Source: Pseudomonadota bacterium
GTDB taxonomy: Bacteria > Myxococcota > Myxococcia > Myxococcales > Myxococcaceae
DNA length: 35,396 nucleotides
Reading direction: 5' to 3'
NCBI GenBank assembly: GCA_023423535.1
Contig: JAFAFL010000132.1
Location: forward strand, 1-35,396
Below the pieces are notes generated by a model, which was not told the DNA's origin, did no database searches, and saw only the letters and a program-made list of their open reading frames with translations. Positions 1-7,100 of this stretch are shown here, in pieces. The position numbers and the translations under genes are program-made. Every line of letters starts with the position of its first letter. Positions within the stretch are counted from its first letter, which is position 1.

Positions 1-31
1 GGCGGCAGCGTCTGATGTGTATAAGCGACAG
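1..31. other. Residual Illumina Nextera Read-1 adapter (non-genomic)
   Basis: Bases 1-31 align without gaps to the end of the Nextera Read-1 transposase adapter, including the Tn5 mosaic end, with 28 of 31 identities (differences at positions 2, 13 and 26). Translation gives the peptides MYKRQ and MCISDR, close to the adapter-derived peptides MYKRQ and MCIRDR that contaminate metagenome protein databases. These bases should be trimmed; genomic sequence starts at about 32. Confidence 0.93.
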
Positions 32-1762
32 GCGCACGGGCATCTCGCGCGGTTCGAGTGGGAGCGGGGAAACCACGACGCGGCCCTCGACCGGATGGAG
101 CGCGCGCTCCTCGTGCAGCCCGAATACCTGTGGGGTTGGGACACGTACGCCGGGTGGACGGAGGAGCGTGGGACCCGCGCCCGTGCGGTGGAGCTCGCGC
201 GCCGGGTCACCCTCGAGCACCGCGGTCTGCCGACGTCGTGGATCGCCCTCGCGCGCCTGCTCGACCGGAGCCAACTCGAGGAGCGTCTGCGCAGCCTCGA
301 ACGCGCGCTGGCGCTCGACCCGCGTGAGCTCGACGCGCACGATCTGCGGATCGTCCTCCTCGCCGAGGCCGGCCGCTTCGATGAGGCACACGCCGCCTGT
401 CGCCCGCCCGTCTTCGCCGACGCACCTCCGCTGCCCCTGCGCGGGCGTGAGGCCTGGGTCCACTGGCAACAGGGCCGCCGCGAGGAAGCGGTGCGGCTGC
501 TCGCGGAGATCACGCTGCACTCGAACGGCTACGAGTGGGGCTTCGACACCCTCTTCGACTGGTGCCTCCAGCTGGGCGCATATGCGGAGGCGGAGTCAGT
601 GGCCGAACGCGCGGTGCAGGGCCCGCTGAACTCGACGCTGTGGAAGACACGGCTGGGGCAGGCGCGCCTGACGGGAGGTGACGCCGCCGCGGCGATCCCG
701 ATGCTCGAGGAGGCGAAGTCGGAAGGGCACGAGGCCGAGCTCGCCGGGGTCCTCCTCTTCGACGCGCACTGGGCGCTGGGGAACTTCGGCGCCTGTCGCC
801 GCGCGCTGGAGGGACTCGATCGCGAACGACCTTTCGTCGCCGCGCGGTGGATCCAGGTCATCTGCCGCGGCGGCACCGAGGAGGAGCTCGACGCCGTCCT
901 TCTTCCTGCTTTCCGCGCGGACGAAGGCTGGCCGCGCAGGGCCGCCGCGGACGCGCTCCTCGAATCGCCCTTCCGCCGGCGCGCACTGCACTCGCTGCTC
1001 CGGGTGCTCGAGCGGAGCGAAGGTCTCCAAAGCGCGGCGCAGTTCATCGGAAGGCTCTTGCCCGCGTGGCTCGTGGTGCAGGGCGCGCGCGTCGCGTCGT
1101 TGATCTCCGGCGGCACCTGGGGCCCCGGCCTCGTCGCAGGACACCTCGATCAGCTCGGTCAGCGACGGGCGCGGGTGCGGCTCTGGGGGTGGCACTGGCG
1201 TCACGCCCACTTGCTCGCGCCGCACGACGAGACGTGGCTGTCGCTGGGAACCGGACTCTTCCTCGGAGGATTTCGGGCGATGGCCTGGCGCTGGTTGTCG
1301 AACTGGAGCGAGCGGCGTCGCGTCAGCGCGGAGGCGTACGTGCAGTTGAGCCTCGCCGCGTTGGGCGCGGGGCGCGTCGATGAAGCGGTCCGCATCGCCG
1401 AGTGCGCGCGAGGAGGAGATCAGGGCAACGAAGGCCCGTACTTCGCCGCGCTCTGCGCCTGGGGCAGCGCGGAAGAGGGCTCCGGTGAGAGCGCGGGTTC
1501 GTTCGCGGCCTTGCTGGATGAGGCGAAGCGCGGCCGGGACAGGCTCGACCAGCTGCTGAGTCACTGCGCGGAGGCGTTGCGCAGGCACGCCGACGGAGAG
1601 TCCGCGTCAGCGGCGTGGGCGCCGGTGGTGCAGTTTCTCTGGACCTGGTCGAACTGGCACACCGACCCCGTCTCGAGGCGCGTCGTCTTCGTCACCGCGC
1701 GCCGGCTGGGGCGCACCTGGTGGGGTTGGCGGGTCTGGCTGGCCCGGGTGCTGAACCCCTGA
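32..1762 (+). CDS. TPR-rich protein, 5'-truncated at contig edge
   Basis: This is an open frame of 576 residues with no genuine start, because the contig begins inside it; the apparent GTG at 17 lies in adapter sequence. The product is almost wholly helical and built of degenerate TPR-like units, for example around residues 1-35 (FEWERGNHDAALDRMERAL), 75-100 (LRSLERALALDPRELDAHD) and 420-440 (ALGAGRVDEAVRIAECA). The last 60 residues are rich in Trp and basic residues (FLWTWSNWHTD, RTWWGWRVWL) and may contact a membrane. TPR proteins are protein-interaction scaffolds; the missing N-terminus could carry another domain, so no specific role is assigned. It converges on the barrel gene with 15 bases between the stop codons. 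Confidence 0.8.
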   Translation, partial: AHGHLARFEWERGNHDAALDRMERALLVQPEYLWGWDTYAGWTEERGTRARAVELARRVTLEHRGLPTSWIALARLLDRSQLEERLRSLERALALDPRELDAHDLRIVLLAEAGRFDEAHAACRPPVFADAPPLPLRGREAWVHWQQGRREEAVRLLAEITLHSNGYEWGFDTLFDWCLQLGAYAEAESVAERAVQGPLNSTLWKTRLGQARLTGGDAAAAIPMLEEAKSEGHEAELAGVLLFDAHWALGNFGACRRALEGLDRERPFVAARWIQVICRGGTEEELDAVLLPAFRADEGWPRRAAADALLESPFRRRALHSLLRVLERSEGLQSAAQFIGRLLPAWLVVQGARVASLISGGTWGPGLVAGHLDQLGQRRARVRLWGWHWRHAHLLAPHDETWLSLGTGLFLGGFRAMAWRWLSNWSERRRVSAEAYVQLSLAALGAGRVDEAVRIAECARGGDQGNEGPYFAALCAWGSAEEGSGESAGSFAALLDEAKRGRDRLDQLLSHCAEALRRHADGESASAAWAPVVQFLWTWSNWHTDPVSRRVVFVTARRLGRTWWGWRVWLARVLNP

Positions 1763-1777
1763 GGCTGGGGGCGCTCT

Positions 1778-2440
1778 CTAGAAGAACCGGTACCCCAGGC
1801 CCACCCGGAACGAGAACGCGAAGCGGCTGCGCGAGACGCCGAGCGGCTCCTTGATCACGTCCGCGCCGAAGAGGGCCACCGCCGCGGCGGAGATGTCCTC
1901 GCCGACGTAGATCTCTCCGCCGCCGCCGATGAGCGGGTTCACCCGCCAGCCGCCGGTGGGGGAGAGGGAGAAGTCCATCGGCACCGTCGCCTCGCCGATG
2001 AGGTTCGCGGTTTCGGCCACGCGATACGAGAGGAGCGCGCCGGGGATCACGCGCGCGCCGACGTAGGAGAAGTTCTCGTCGTCGATGTAGCGCGCCCCGG
2101 TGTTGCCCACGATGCCGAGGCCCAGCGACGGCGCGAGCTGCAGCTTCTCGCGCTGGAGCACTGGGTAGCGCAGGTGGCCCTCGAGCGCGCCGGCGAGCGA
2201 GAAGTAGTCGAAGCGCACCCGCGCATCGATCTCGAGGCCGCTGAAGCCCATCCGGTAGCCGCCGCCTACTTCCGGCGCGCCGATGAACGCGTAGGCGGAG
2301 GTGGCGCCCGAGGGCAGCGCGGCGGGCGAGGCGAACGCGCCGAAGGTGGCCTTCTTGTCGGGGAGCGTCTGCGCGCGCGCGGCGGTCGTCACGAGGAGCG
2401 GGCAGAGCAGGGCGAGGGCGAGAACGAGCGGATGACGCAT
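1778..2440 (-). CDS. Outer-membrane beta-barrel protein (hypothetical)
   Basis: The product has 220 residues. Residues 1-23 form a signal peptide (a basic start, then LVLALALLCPLLV, then a cut near ARA-Q). The mature part alternates polar and hydrophobic residues in Gly-rich stretches, such as GGGYRMGFSGLEIDARVRFDYFS and GLGIVGNTGARYID, and ends in GLGYRFF. A C-terminal Phe is the usual Bam recognition signal of outer-membrane barrels. Length suggests 8-10 strands, like small OmpA/OmpW-type barrels, but no family is recognised. It is divergent from the receiver/TPR gene at 2559 and shares a 118-base intergenic region with it. The cargo or structural role is unknown. Confidence 0.7.
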   Translation of the reverse strand: MRHPLVLALALLCPLLVTTAARAQTLPDKKATFGAFASPAALPSGATSAYAFIGAPEVGGGYRMGFSGLEIDARVRFDYFSLAGALEGHLRYPVLQREKLQLAPSLGLGIVGNTGARYIDDENFSYVGARVIPGALLSYRVAETANLIGEATVPMDFSLSPTGGWRVNPLIGGGGEIYVGEDISAAAVALFGADVIKEPLGVSRSRFAFSFRVGLGYRFF

Positions 2441-2523
2441 GGCCCCGCGAAGCTACCGTCTGCCGCGCAGGGGGCACCTTTTTCGTCGCCTGCCTGCTCT
2501 CCGCCGCGCGAGGGGCTCGACGT

Positions 2524-2552
2524 TTGGGAGGGCCTCCGCGCTGACCTACACT
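2524..2552 (+). promoter_or_regulatory. Putative sigma-70-type promoter for a leaderless transcript
   Basis: TTGGGA (2524-2529) and TACACT (2547-2552) are separated by exactly 17 bases. The predicted transcription start falls on or next to the ATG at 2559, and no Shine-Dalgarno sequence lies between. The transcript would be leaderless or nearly so. Confidence 0.45.
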
Positions 2553-2558
2553 GCCGCC

Positions 2559-4544
2559 ATGTCCGCCGCCCCGCTGCTCGATCCGCCGCAGCCCGCGAAA
2601 GCCTCTCCCCGGATCCGCCGGCCCCTGCGCGCGAGCGACACCGCCGACGATCACCGGCCGATGGTGCTCGTGCTCGATCCCGACGAACGCACGCGATCGG
2701 TCCTCTCGCTCGGCCTGTCCCGCGAGGGCTTCGACGTCATCGGCGTGGCCTCCGCGCTCGAGGCCGAGCGCTACCTCACGCCCGAGTACCCGCTCCCCGC
2801 GATGGTCTTCTGCGAGGCCGAGCTGCGCGGCGGCGACGGCTTCTCCTTCTGCGGTCACCTGCGCCAGCAGCCGCGCACCGCGGACGTTCCGGTGGTTCTC
2901 CTCGCGCGCCACGCCGAGGACTGGCACCGAGAGCTCGCCGGTGGCGCGGGCGCGGACGAGTTCCTCCAGAAGCCGGTGTTCCTCGGCGACGTGGTCGCGC
3001 TCGCGCTGCTGCTCGCGGGCCGCTCTTCCACGGCGTCGCGCTACGAGGCCGACACCGAGCGGCTGCCCCTCCACAAGACGCTGCGCGCGTTGCTCAGCGG
3101 CGTGCGCTCCGGCCGCGTGGAGATCGCCGAGGGGTGGGTCGCCTTCCGCAACGGCGAGCTCGTGGAGGCGGCGTGCGGATCGCTCACCGGAGAGCCCGCG
3201 GTGGAGCGTCTGCTGCGCTGGGGCCGAGGGGAGTACGCGGTCGCCTTTGGTGAGGTGACGGCGGAGCAGGGGATGCAACTCGGTGCGCAGGAGTACTGCC
3301 GACGCACGCTGCCGAGGCTCGAGCAGTGGCTGGCGCTCGCCGCCGGCACCGTCCCCTTCGATGCCGTGCTCGCGGTGGACTTCGCCCGGCTGTCGGAGCT
3401 CCTTCATTCCCTGCCGGAAGGAACGGACGCGGTGCTGCGCCTCGTGGACGGCACCCGGGATGTCGAGAGCGTGCTGCGCGCTTCCGAGGGAGATGAGCTC
3501 GCATGCCTGGAGCTGATCTCGAAGCTGCACGCGGAGGGCGCGCTCGTCCCTTCCGCTGCGGCCCTCGCGCCGGCGCCCGCGTTCACCGAGCCGGTCGAGC
3601 CTCCGCGCGCGCTCGACGATGATCTCCGCCGCCAGCTCGAGGCCTTCCGCGTCCGGGAACGCGCGCTGCACCTCGACGGACGGGGTGGCGAAGACGGCGT
3701 GTGGGACGACGCCGGGTTCGCGGACGCGCCGGAGCAGCCGGCCAACGCCCCGCAGCCGCCCGCGACGCTCGCCGCGACGACGGAGGAAGAGTTCCCGCCA
3801 ACCGCACAGCTCTCCCCGCCAACGAAAGGGCTCTCCCCGCCAACGGAAGTCTTTTCCGCGCCAACGAAAGAGCTCTCCCCGCCAACGAAAGGCCTCTCCC
3901 GCCCAACGAAAGGCCTCTCCCGCCCAACGGAGGACGACGATCTCGCCGCGCTGATCGCGCCGCGTGGCTCGAGGCTGCCGCTCTATGTAGGGACCGGGGT
4001 GCTGCTCCTCCTCATCGGTGCGTTCGTGTGGTCGCGTGTCGGCGTCCGCGAAGAGAGGGCACGCCGCACGCCGGTCGCAGTGGTCGCCGCGCCCGCGCCG
4101 GAGGTCGTCCCTCCGGTGGTCGTCGCCGAAGCGCCGCCGGCCATCGCCGAGCCCGCGCCTGAAAGCCCTGCCGAAGAGGCGCTGCCGACCCTCGGGCCGG
4201 AGCTCATCGAGGGCATCGGCCACTATGAGAACGGGCGCTTCAAGCAGGCGGTGGCGGTGCTCGAGCCGGTGACGGTGCGCAACGCGGAGGCGGTGCAGGC
4301 GTGGCTGTTCCTCGGGCTCGCGCGCTACGACCTCGGCGAGCGCGCGGCGGCGGAGGTCGCGGTGCAGCGGGTGCTCTCGCGCGATCCGGAGAACGGCCGC
4401 GCGCTGATGTTGCTGGCGACGATCCACCTCGATGGCGGGCGCAAGGACGAGGCGCGTGCGCAGCTGTCGCGGTACCTCGAGCTCTACCCGGAAGGACCCT
4501 GGGCGCGGGACGCGCGCGAGCTGCTCAAGCGCGGCGCGAGGTAG
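2559..4544 (+). CDS. Degenerate receiver-DUF4388-Pro/Thr repeat-TM-TPR protein
   Basis: The product has 661 residues. Residues 35-140 form a CheY-like receiver (VLVLDPDERTR, then GADEFLQKPV with K138). The phosphoacceptor Asp is replaced by E86 (VFCEAELRGGDGF) and the conserved Thr by A116, so it is a pseudo-receiver that cannot use normal Asp phosphorylation. Residues of about 170-250 resemble PatA-type DUF4388 (LHKTLRALLSGVRSGRVEI). A Pro-rich linker holds seven 7-residue repeats at 412-460. One membrane helix covers about 473-491, followed by TPR-like units at about 550-655. The frame is open further upstream, but the ATG at 2559 fits the receiver start and the promoter. This architecture is typical of myxobacterial signalling proteins; the function is inferred to be scaffolding or signal integration. 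Confidence 0.82.
   Translation: MSAAPLLDPPQPAKASPRIRRPLRASDTADDHRPMVLVLDPDERTRSVLSLGLSREGFDVIGVASALEAERYLTPEYPLPAMVFCEAELRGGDGFSFCGHLRQQPRTADVPVVLLARHAEDWHRELAGGAGADEFLQKPVFLGDVVALALLLAGRSSTASRYEADTERLPLHKTLRALLSGVRSGRVEIAEGWVAFRNGELVEAACGSLTGEPAVERLLRWGRGEYAVAFGEVTAEQGMQLGAQEYCRRTLPRLEQWLALAAGTVPFDAVLAVDFARLSELLHSLPEGTDAVLRLVDGTRDVESVLRASEGDELACLELISKLHAEGALVPSAAALAPAPAFTEPVEPPRALDDDLRRQLEAFRVRERALHLDGRGGEDGVWDDAGFADAPEQPANAPQPPATLAATTEEEFPPTAQLSPPTKGLSPPTEVFSAPTKELSPPTKGLSRPTKGLSRPTEDDDLAALIAPRGSRLPLYVGTGVLLLLIGAFVWSRVGVREERARRTPVAVVAAPAPEVVPPVVVAEAPPAIAEPAPESPAEEALPTLGPELIEGIGHYENGRFKQAVAVLEPVTVRNAEAVQAWLFLGLARYDLGERAAAEVAVQRVLSRDPENGRALMLLATIHLDGGRKDEARAQLSRYLELYPEGPWARDARELLKRGAR
3792..3938 (+). 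repeat. Seven in-frame 21-base repeats (S-P-P-T-K-G-L type)
   Basis: Seven contiguous 21-base units begin at 3792, 3813, 3834, 3855, 3876, 3897 and 3918. They encode FPPTAQL, SPPTKGL, SPPTEVF, SAPTKEL, SPPTKGL, SRPTKGL and SRPTEDD. The Pro-Thr pair is present in every unit, and the third residue after Thr is Leu, Phe or Asp. The units differ by a few bases, so the array is not perfectly homogenised. Confidence 0.9.
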
Positions 4545-4579
4545 TTCGACAGCACGCGCGTTCAGGGGTACAAGGCGAC

Positions 4580-4597
4580 ACGGAACGGGTGTTCCGT
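4580..4597 (+). promoter_or_regulatory. Putative SOS (LexA) box upstream of ruvC
   Basis: A perfect 7-base dyad, ACGGAAC-GGGT-GTTCCGT, lies 14 bases before the ruvC start. Its core GAACGGGTGTTC (4583-4594) fits GAAC-RNRY-GTTC, the Gram-positive/Chloroflexi LexA consensus. ruv genes are SOS-induced in several bacteria. A hairpin that limits access to the ribosome-binding site is the alternative. Confidence 0.5.
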
Positions 4598-4611
4598 ACG
4601 GAGGGGAGCGC

Positions 4612-5220
4612 TTGCGCGTCCTGGGAGTGGACCCTGGCAGCCGGTTCACCGGCTACGGGGTGGTGGATCAGCTCGGCGGCCGTCTGACTCACGTCGCGCA
4701 CGGCGTGCTCAAGCCGCACGCGGACTCGTCGCTGGAGGTGCGGCTGGACGTCATCTTCCGCGGCCTCGAGGCGGCGGTGGAGAAGTACCGGCCGGACGCG
4801 CTCGCGGTGGAGGGCGTGTTCACCTTCAAGAACGCGCGCAGTGCGCTGGTGCTCGGTCACGCGCGCGCGATGCCGCTGCTCGTCGCGGCGCAGCGCCTGC
4901 TCCCGGTGCACGAGTACCCGCCAGCGAAGGTGAAGAAGGCGGTCGGCGCGAGCGGCTCGGGCGACAAGGACGCGGTGGCGCGGATGGTGCGCACCTTCCT
5001 CGGCCTGCAGCCGGAGGACATCGAGCGCGCGGACGCCTCCGACGCATTGGCCGTCGCTATCTGCCACCTCAACCACTGCCTCAAGAGCGCGGTCATCCCG
5101 CTCCCTGTGGCCGGCGCGGCGAAACGGAAGAGCGCCAAGTCGAGCGGCTTCGCCTCGCTCGCGGACAGGCTTCAGCCCTCGTACGCCCGACCTGCGCGTG
5201 CGGCCGGAGGTGACGAGTGA
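4612..5220 (+). CDS. ruvC: Holliday junction resolvase RuvC
   Basis: RuvC is a dimeric endonuclease that cuts Holliday junctions symmetrically after RuvAB branch migration. All four catalytic carboxylates are visible: D7 (GVDPGSRFTGYG), E67 (LAVEGVF), D141 and D144 (RADASDALAVAICH). The TTG at 4612 is chosen because it places D7 at the usual position and follows a GAGGGGAG ribosome-binding site; upstream ATG codons give an implausible Arg/Ser-rich extension. At 202 residues it is longer than the roughly 170-residue family norm because of a basic tail of about 30 residues after the last helix. It overlaps ruvA by four bases (GTGA), so the two are translationally coupled. Confidence 0.96.
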   Translation: MRVLGVDPGSRFTGYGVVDQLGGRLTHVAHGVLKPHADSSLEVRLDVIFRGLEAAVEKYRPDALAVEGVFTFKNARSALVLGHARAMPLLVAAQRLLPVHEYPPAKVKKAVGASGSGDKDAVARMVRTFLGLQPEDIERADASDALAVAICHLNHCLKSAVIPLPVAGAAKRKSAKSSGFASLADRLQPSYARPARAAGGDE

Positions 5221-5819
5221 TCGCAGCGCTGCGCGGCATCGTGCTGGAGAAGGACGGCCAGGACGTGATCGTGGACGTGAACGGCGTGGGCTACCGCGTG
5301 ACCACGTCGCTCCTCAACCTCGCGCGCCTGCCGGAGGAGGGCCAGCCGGTGCGCCTGCGCATCCACACGATCGTTCGTGAGGACGCGCTGGAGCTCTACG
5401 GCTTCCTCTCGCTCGTGGAGGAGCAGCTCTTCAACCTCTTGATGACGGTGAGCGGCGTCGGCCCCAAGGCGGCGATGAACGTGCTCTCCGGCCTCGAGGT
5501 GGAGACGCTGGTCGCCTGCATCTCGCGCGGCGAGGTGGGCCGGCTGACGAAGATCCGCGGGGTGGGAAAGAAGACCGCCGAGCGCCTGGTGCTGGAGCTG
5601 AAGGACAAGGTGAAGCTCCTCTCGCTCGCGCCCGGTGAGGCGCCGCCGCCCGCGACCGGCACGTCGAAGCACCGCGACGACCTCGTCTCCGCGCTGGTGA
5701 ACCTCGGCTACAAGGGGCCGCAGGCGGAGAAGGCGGCGGACCTCGCGACGGAGAAGGCCGGCGGAGAGGCCTCTTTCGAAGCGCTCTTCCGCGAGGCCCT
5801 CAAGTCGCTCCGGCAGTGA
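5217..5819 (+). CDS. ruvA: Holliday junction DNA helicase subunit RuvA
   Basis: RuvA binds four-way junctions as a tetramer and loads the RuvB motor. The 200-residue product has the three expected parts: an OB-fold domain (MIAALRGIVLEKDGQ to about residue 65), two helix-hairpin-helix motifs (MTVSGVGPKAAMNVLSG, then LTKIRGVGKKTAERLV), and a C-terminal three-helix RuvB-binding domain (DLVSALVNLGYKGPQAEKA) after a Pro-rich linker. The GTG start overlaps the ruvC stop. ruvB is not adjacent and lies about 15 kb downstream on the same strand. It converges with the HipA-like gene across 51 bases. Confidence 0.97.
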   Translation: MIAALRGIVLEKDGQDVIVDVNGVGYRVTTSLLNLARLPEEGQPVRLRIHTIVREDALELYGFLSLVEEQLFNLLMTVSGVGPKAAMNVLSGLEVETLVACISRGEVGRLTKIRGVGKKTAERLVLELKDKVKLLSLAPGEAPPPATGTSKHRDDLVSALVNLGYKGPQAEKAADLATEKAGGEASFEALFREALKSLRQ

Positions 5820-5870
5820 GCTCGCGTCGTGCACCGACACGCTCACTTGCTCTCAGCGGGCGGCACTTCG

Positions 5871-7100
5871 TCACGGACGGACGTCCTCGAGCAGCGGCAA
5901 CCGGCGCCAGTGCCCTTCGAGTCGTTCGATCAGGAGGGCCGACACCGGCAGGTTGGTTCGAACGGTCGGCCATGCGTCGAGCGCTCGGGTCACTGTCTCG
6001 CGAACGATCTCTGACACCGTGCCGGGTTCGGCACCGATGCGCTCCGCCAGCCTGACGAAGTGCGACAACCGGACCTCGCTCCAATCCTTGTTTCTCGCGA
6101 GGTTCAGGGCGAGGTAGTCCTGCTCGATGAACTCGATGGTCGAGACGAGGTCGTAGGCCGGCGACAGTTCGGGGTGACGGCCGTCTGGATAGATCAGCGA
6201 CCAGTTCTTGATGTGTGCGTCCGCGTTGGCGATGACGACGATGAAGGCGAGTCGCCGGATGAACTCCTCGAAGGAACGTGTCCCGGCGATGCGCAGGATC
6301 AACTTTCCCAGCGTCTCGTAGTTCGTGGACAGGTATTTCCCACGGTAGTCGGGGTACTGGTTCCGGACCTGAGCAAAGTCCTCGATGTGCACCCGAAGTC
6401 CACGCTCGACGCGGTCGAACCGGCGGATGGCGAACGCGTTCCCCTCCGCTGCGTCGAGTCCTGGTGGCAGGCCCGCGACTGCGCTCATGGGAAGGAGGTC
6501 CACCTCAGGTACCTGGATTCCGGCCAGGCCCGCCCACCTCATCGTCGCGAACTCGTTCTCGGGAACGCCCACGTAGTGCGTACCGGGAAGCTTCACTATC
6601 CAGTCGCCCCCATGTCCGCTGGCAGGGAGCGTCATCCCTCTGCCCTCGCGCACCATCGACAGCTTGAGCTGGACGCCGGCCAGGGAGAACTTCAGTGGAC
6701 CAGGCCGAGGGCTGATCGCCGAGTTCGCCGAACCCTCGTCTCCCGGCGTCAGTGACCCTTCCGCGGGAACGGCACGAACCGCTCCGGGCAGGTCACTTCC
6801 CAGGAGCCCGAGCAGGAAGAACTCGCGGTCGGGCGCGACCTCCGCGCGACCCGCGACCAGCTCACGAAGGCGTCCTTCGGGAAGGAGGTTCGCGAAGAAC
6901 GGCGGCAACCGCATCCTGCTTCTGTGTACCGCCGTCAGGTCGTCTTCGAAGACCTGTCCGAGCACTGGCCGCTCCACCCGCTCGAGGTAGCCGCGTGACA
7001 ACCTGAACTCAGTGGAGTCGTTGTCATCGAGGACGATCCGGCCGAGCTCGACGTCATGAAGAAGGATGCGGAGCTCGAGCGGAATGCGCGAGGGAGTCAT
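5871..7100 (-). CDS. HipA-family Ser/Thr kinase (toxin-like)
   Basis: This 409-residue HipA-fold kinase appears catalytically intact. By alignment to E. coli HipA, S139 in FSLAGVQLKL matches the autophosphorylated Ser150, K170 (DWIVKLPG) matches ATP-binding K181, D294 in NADAHIKN matches catalytic D309, and D317 in PAYDLVST matches metal-binding D332. The 23-residue D294-D317 spacing equals that in E. coli. The HipA N-terminal subdomain covers about 1-110 (LPEGRLRELVAGR). E. coli HipA phosphorylates glutamyl-tRNA synthetase; the target here is unknown. The start at 7100 overlaps the DUF262 stop as ATGA. No HipB-like helix-turn-helix gene is adjacent, which is unusual. Sampled lines are about 62-63% G+C, below the surroundings. 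Confidence 0.88.
   Translation of the reverse strand: MTPSRIPLELRILLHDVELGRIVLDDNDSTEFRLSRGYLERVERPVLGQVFEDDLTAVHRSRMRLPPFFANLLPEGRLRELVAGRAEVAPDREFFLLGLLGSDLPGAVRAVPAEGSLTPGDEGSANSAISPRPGPLKFSLAGVQLKLSMVREGRGMTLPASGHGGDWIVKLPGTHYVGVPENEFATMRWAGLAGIQVPEVDLLPMSAVAGLPPGLDAAEGNAFAIRRFDRVERGLRVHIEDFAQVRNQYPDYRGKYLSTNYETLGKLILRIAGTRSFEEFIRRLAFIVVIANADAHIKNWSLIYPDGRHPELSPAYDLVSTIEFIEQDYLALNLARNKDWSEVRLSHFVRLAERIGAEPGTVSEIVRETVTRALDAWPTVRTNLPVSALLIERLEGHWRRLPLLEDVRP

Noticed and set aside
17..31. GTG start codon of the first gene
   Set aside because: It lies in the sequencing adapter; the gene continues beyond the contig edge.
1190..1225. Sigma-54-like TGGCAC inside the first gene
   Set aside because: The downstream element TTGCW is not at the required spacing.
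1692..4649. 985-codon antisense open frame with Arg-Trp-rich repeats
   Set aside because: It lies opposite the barrel and pseudo-receiver genes, its repeats are the antisense of the 21-base array, and its Arg/Ala/Pro-heavy composition fits a GC-rich shadow frame.
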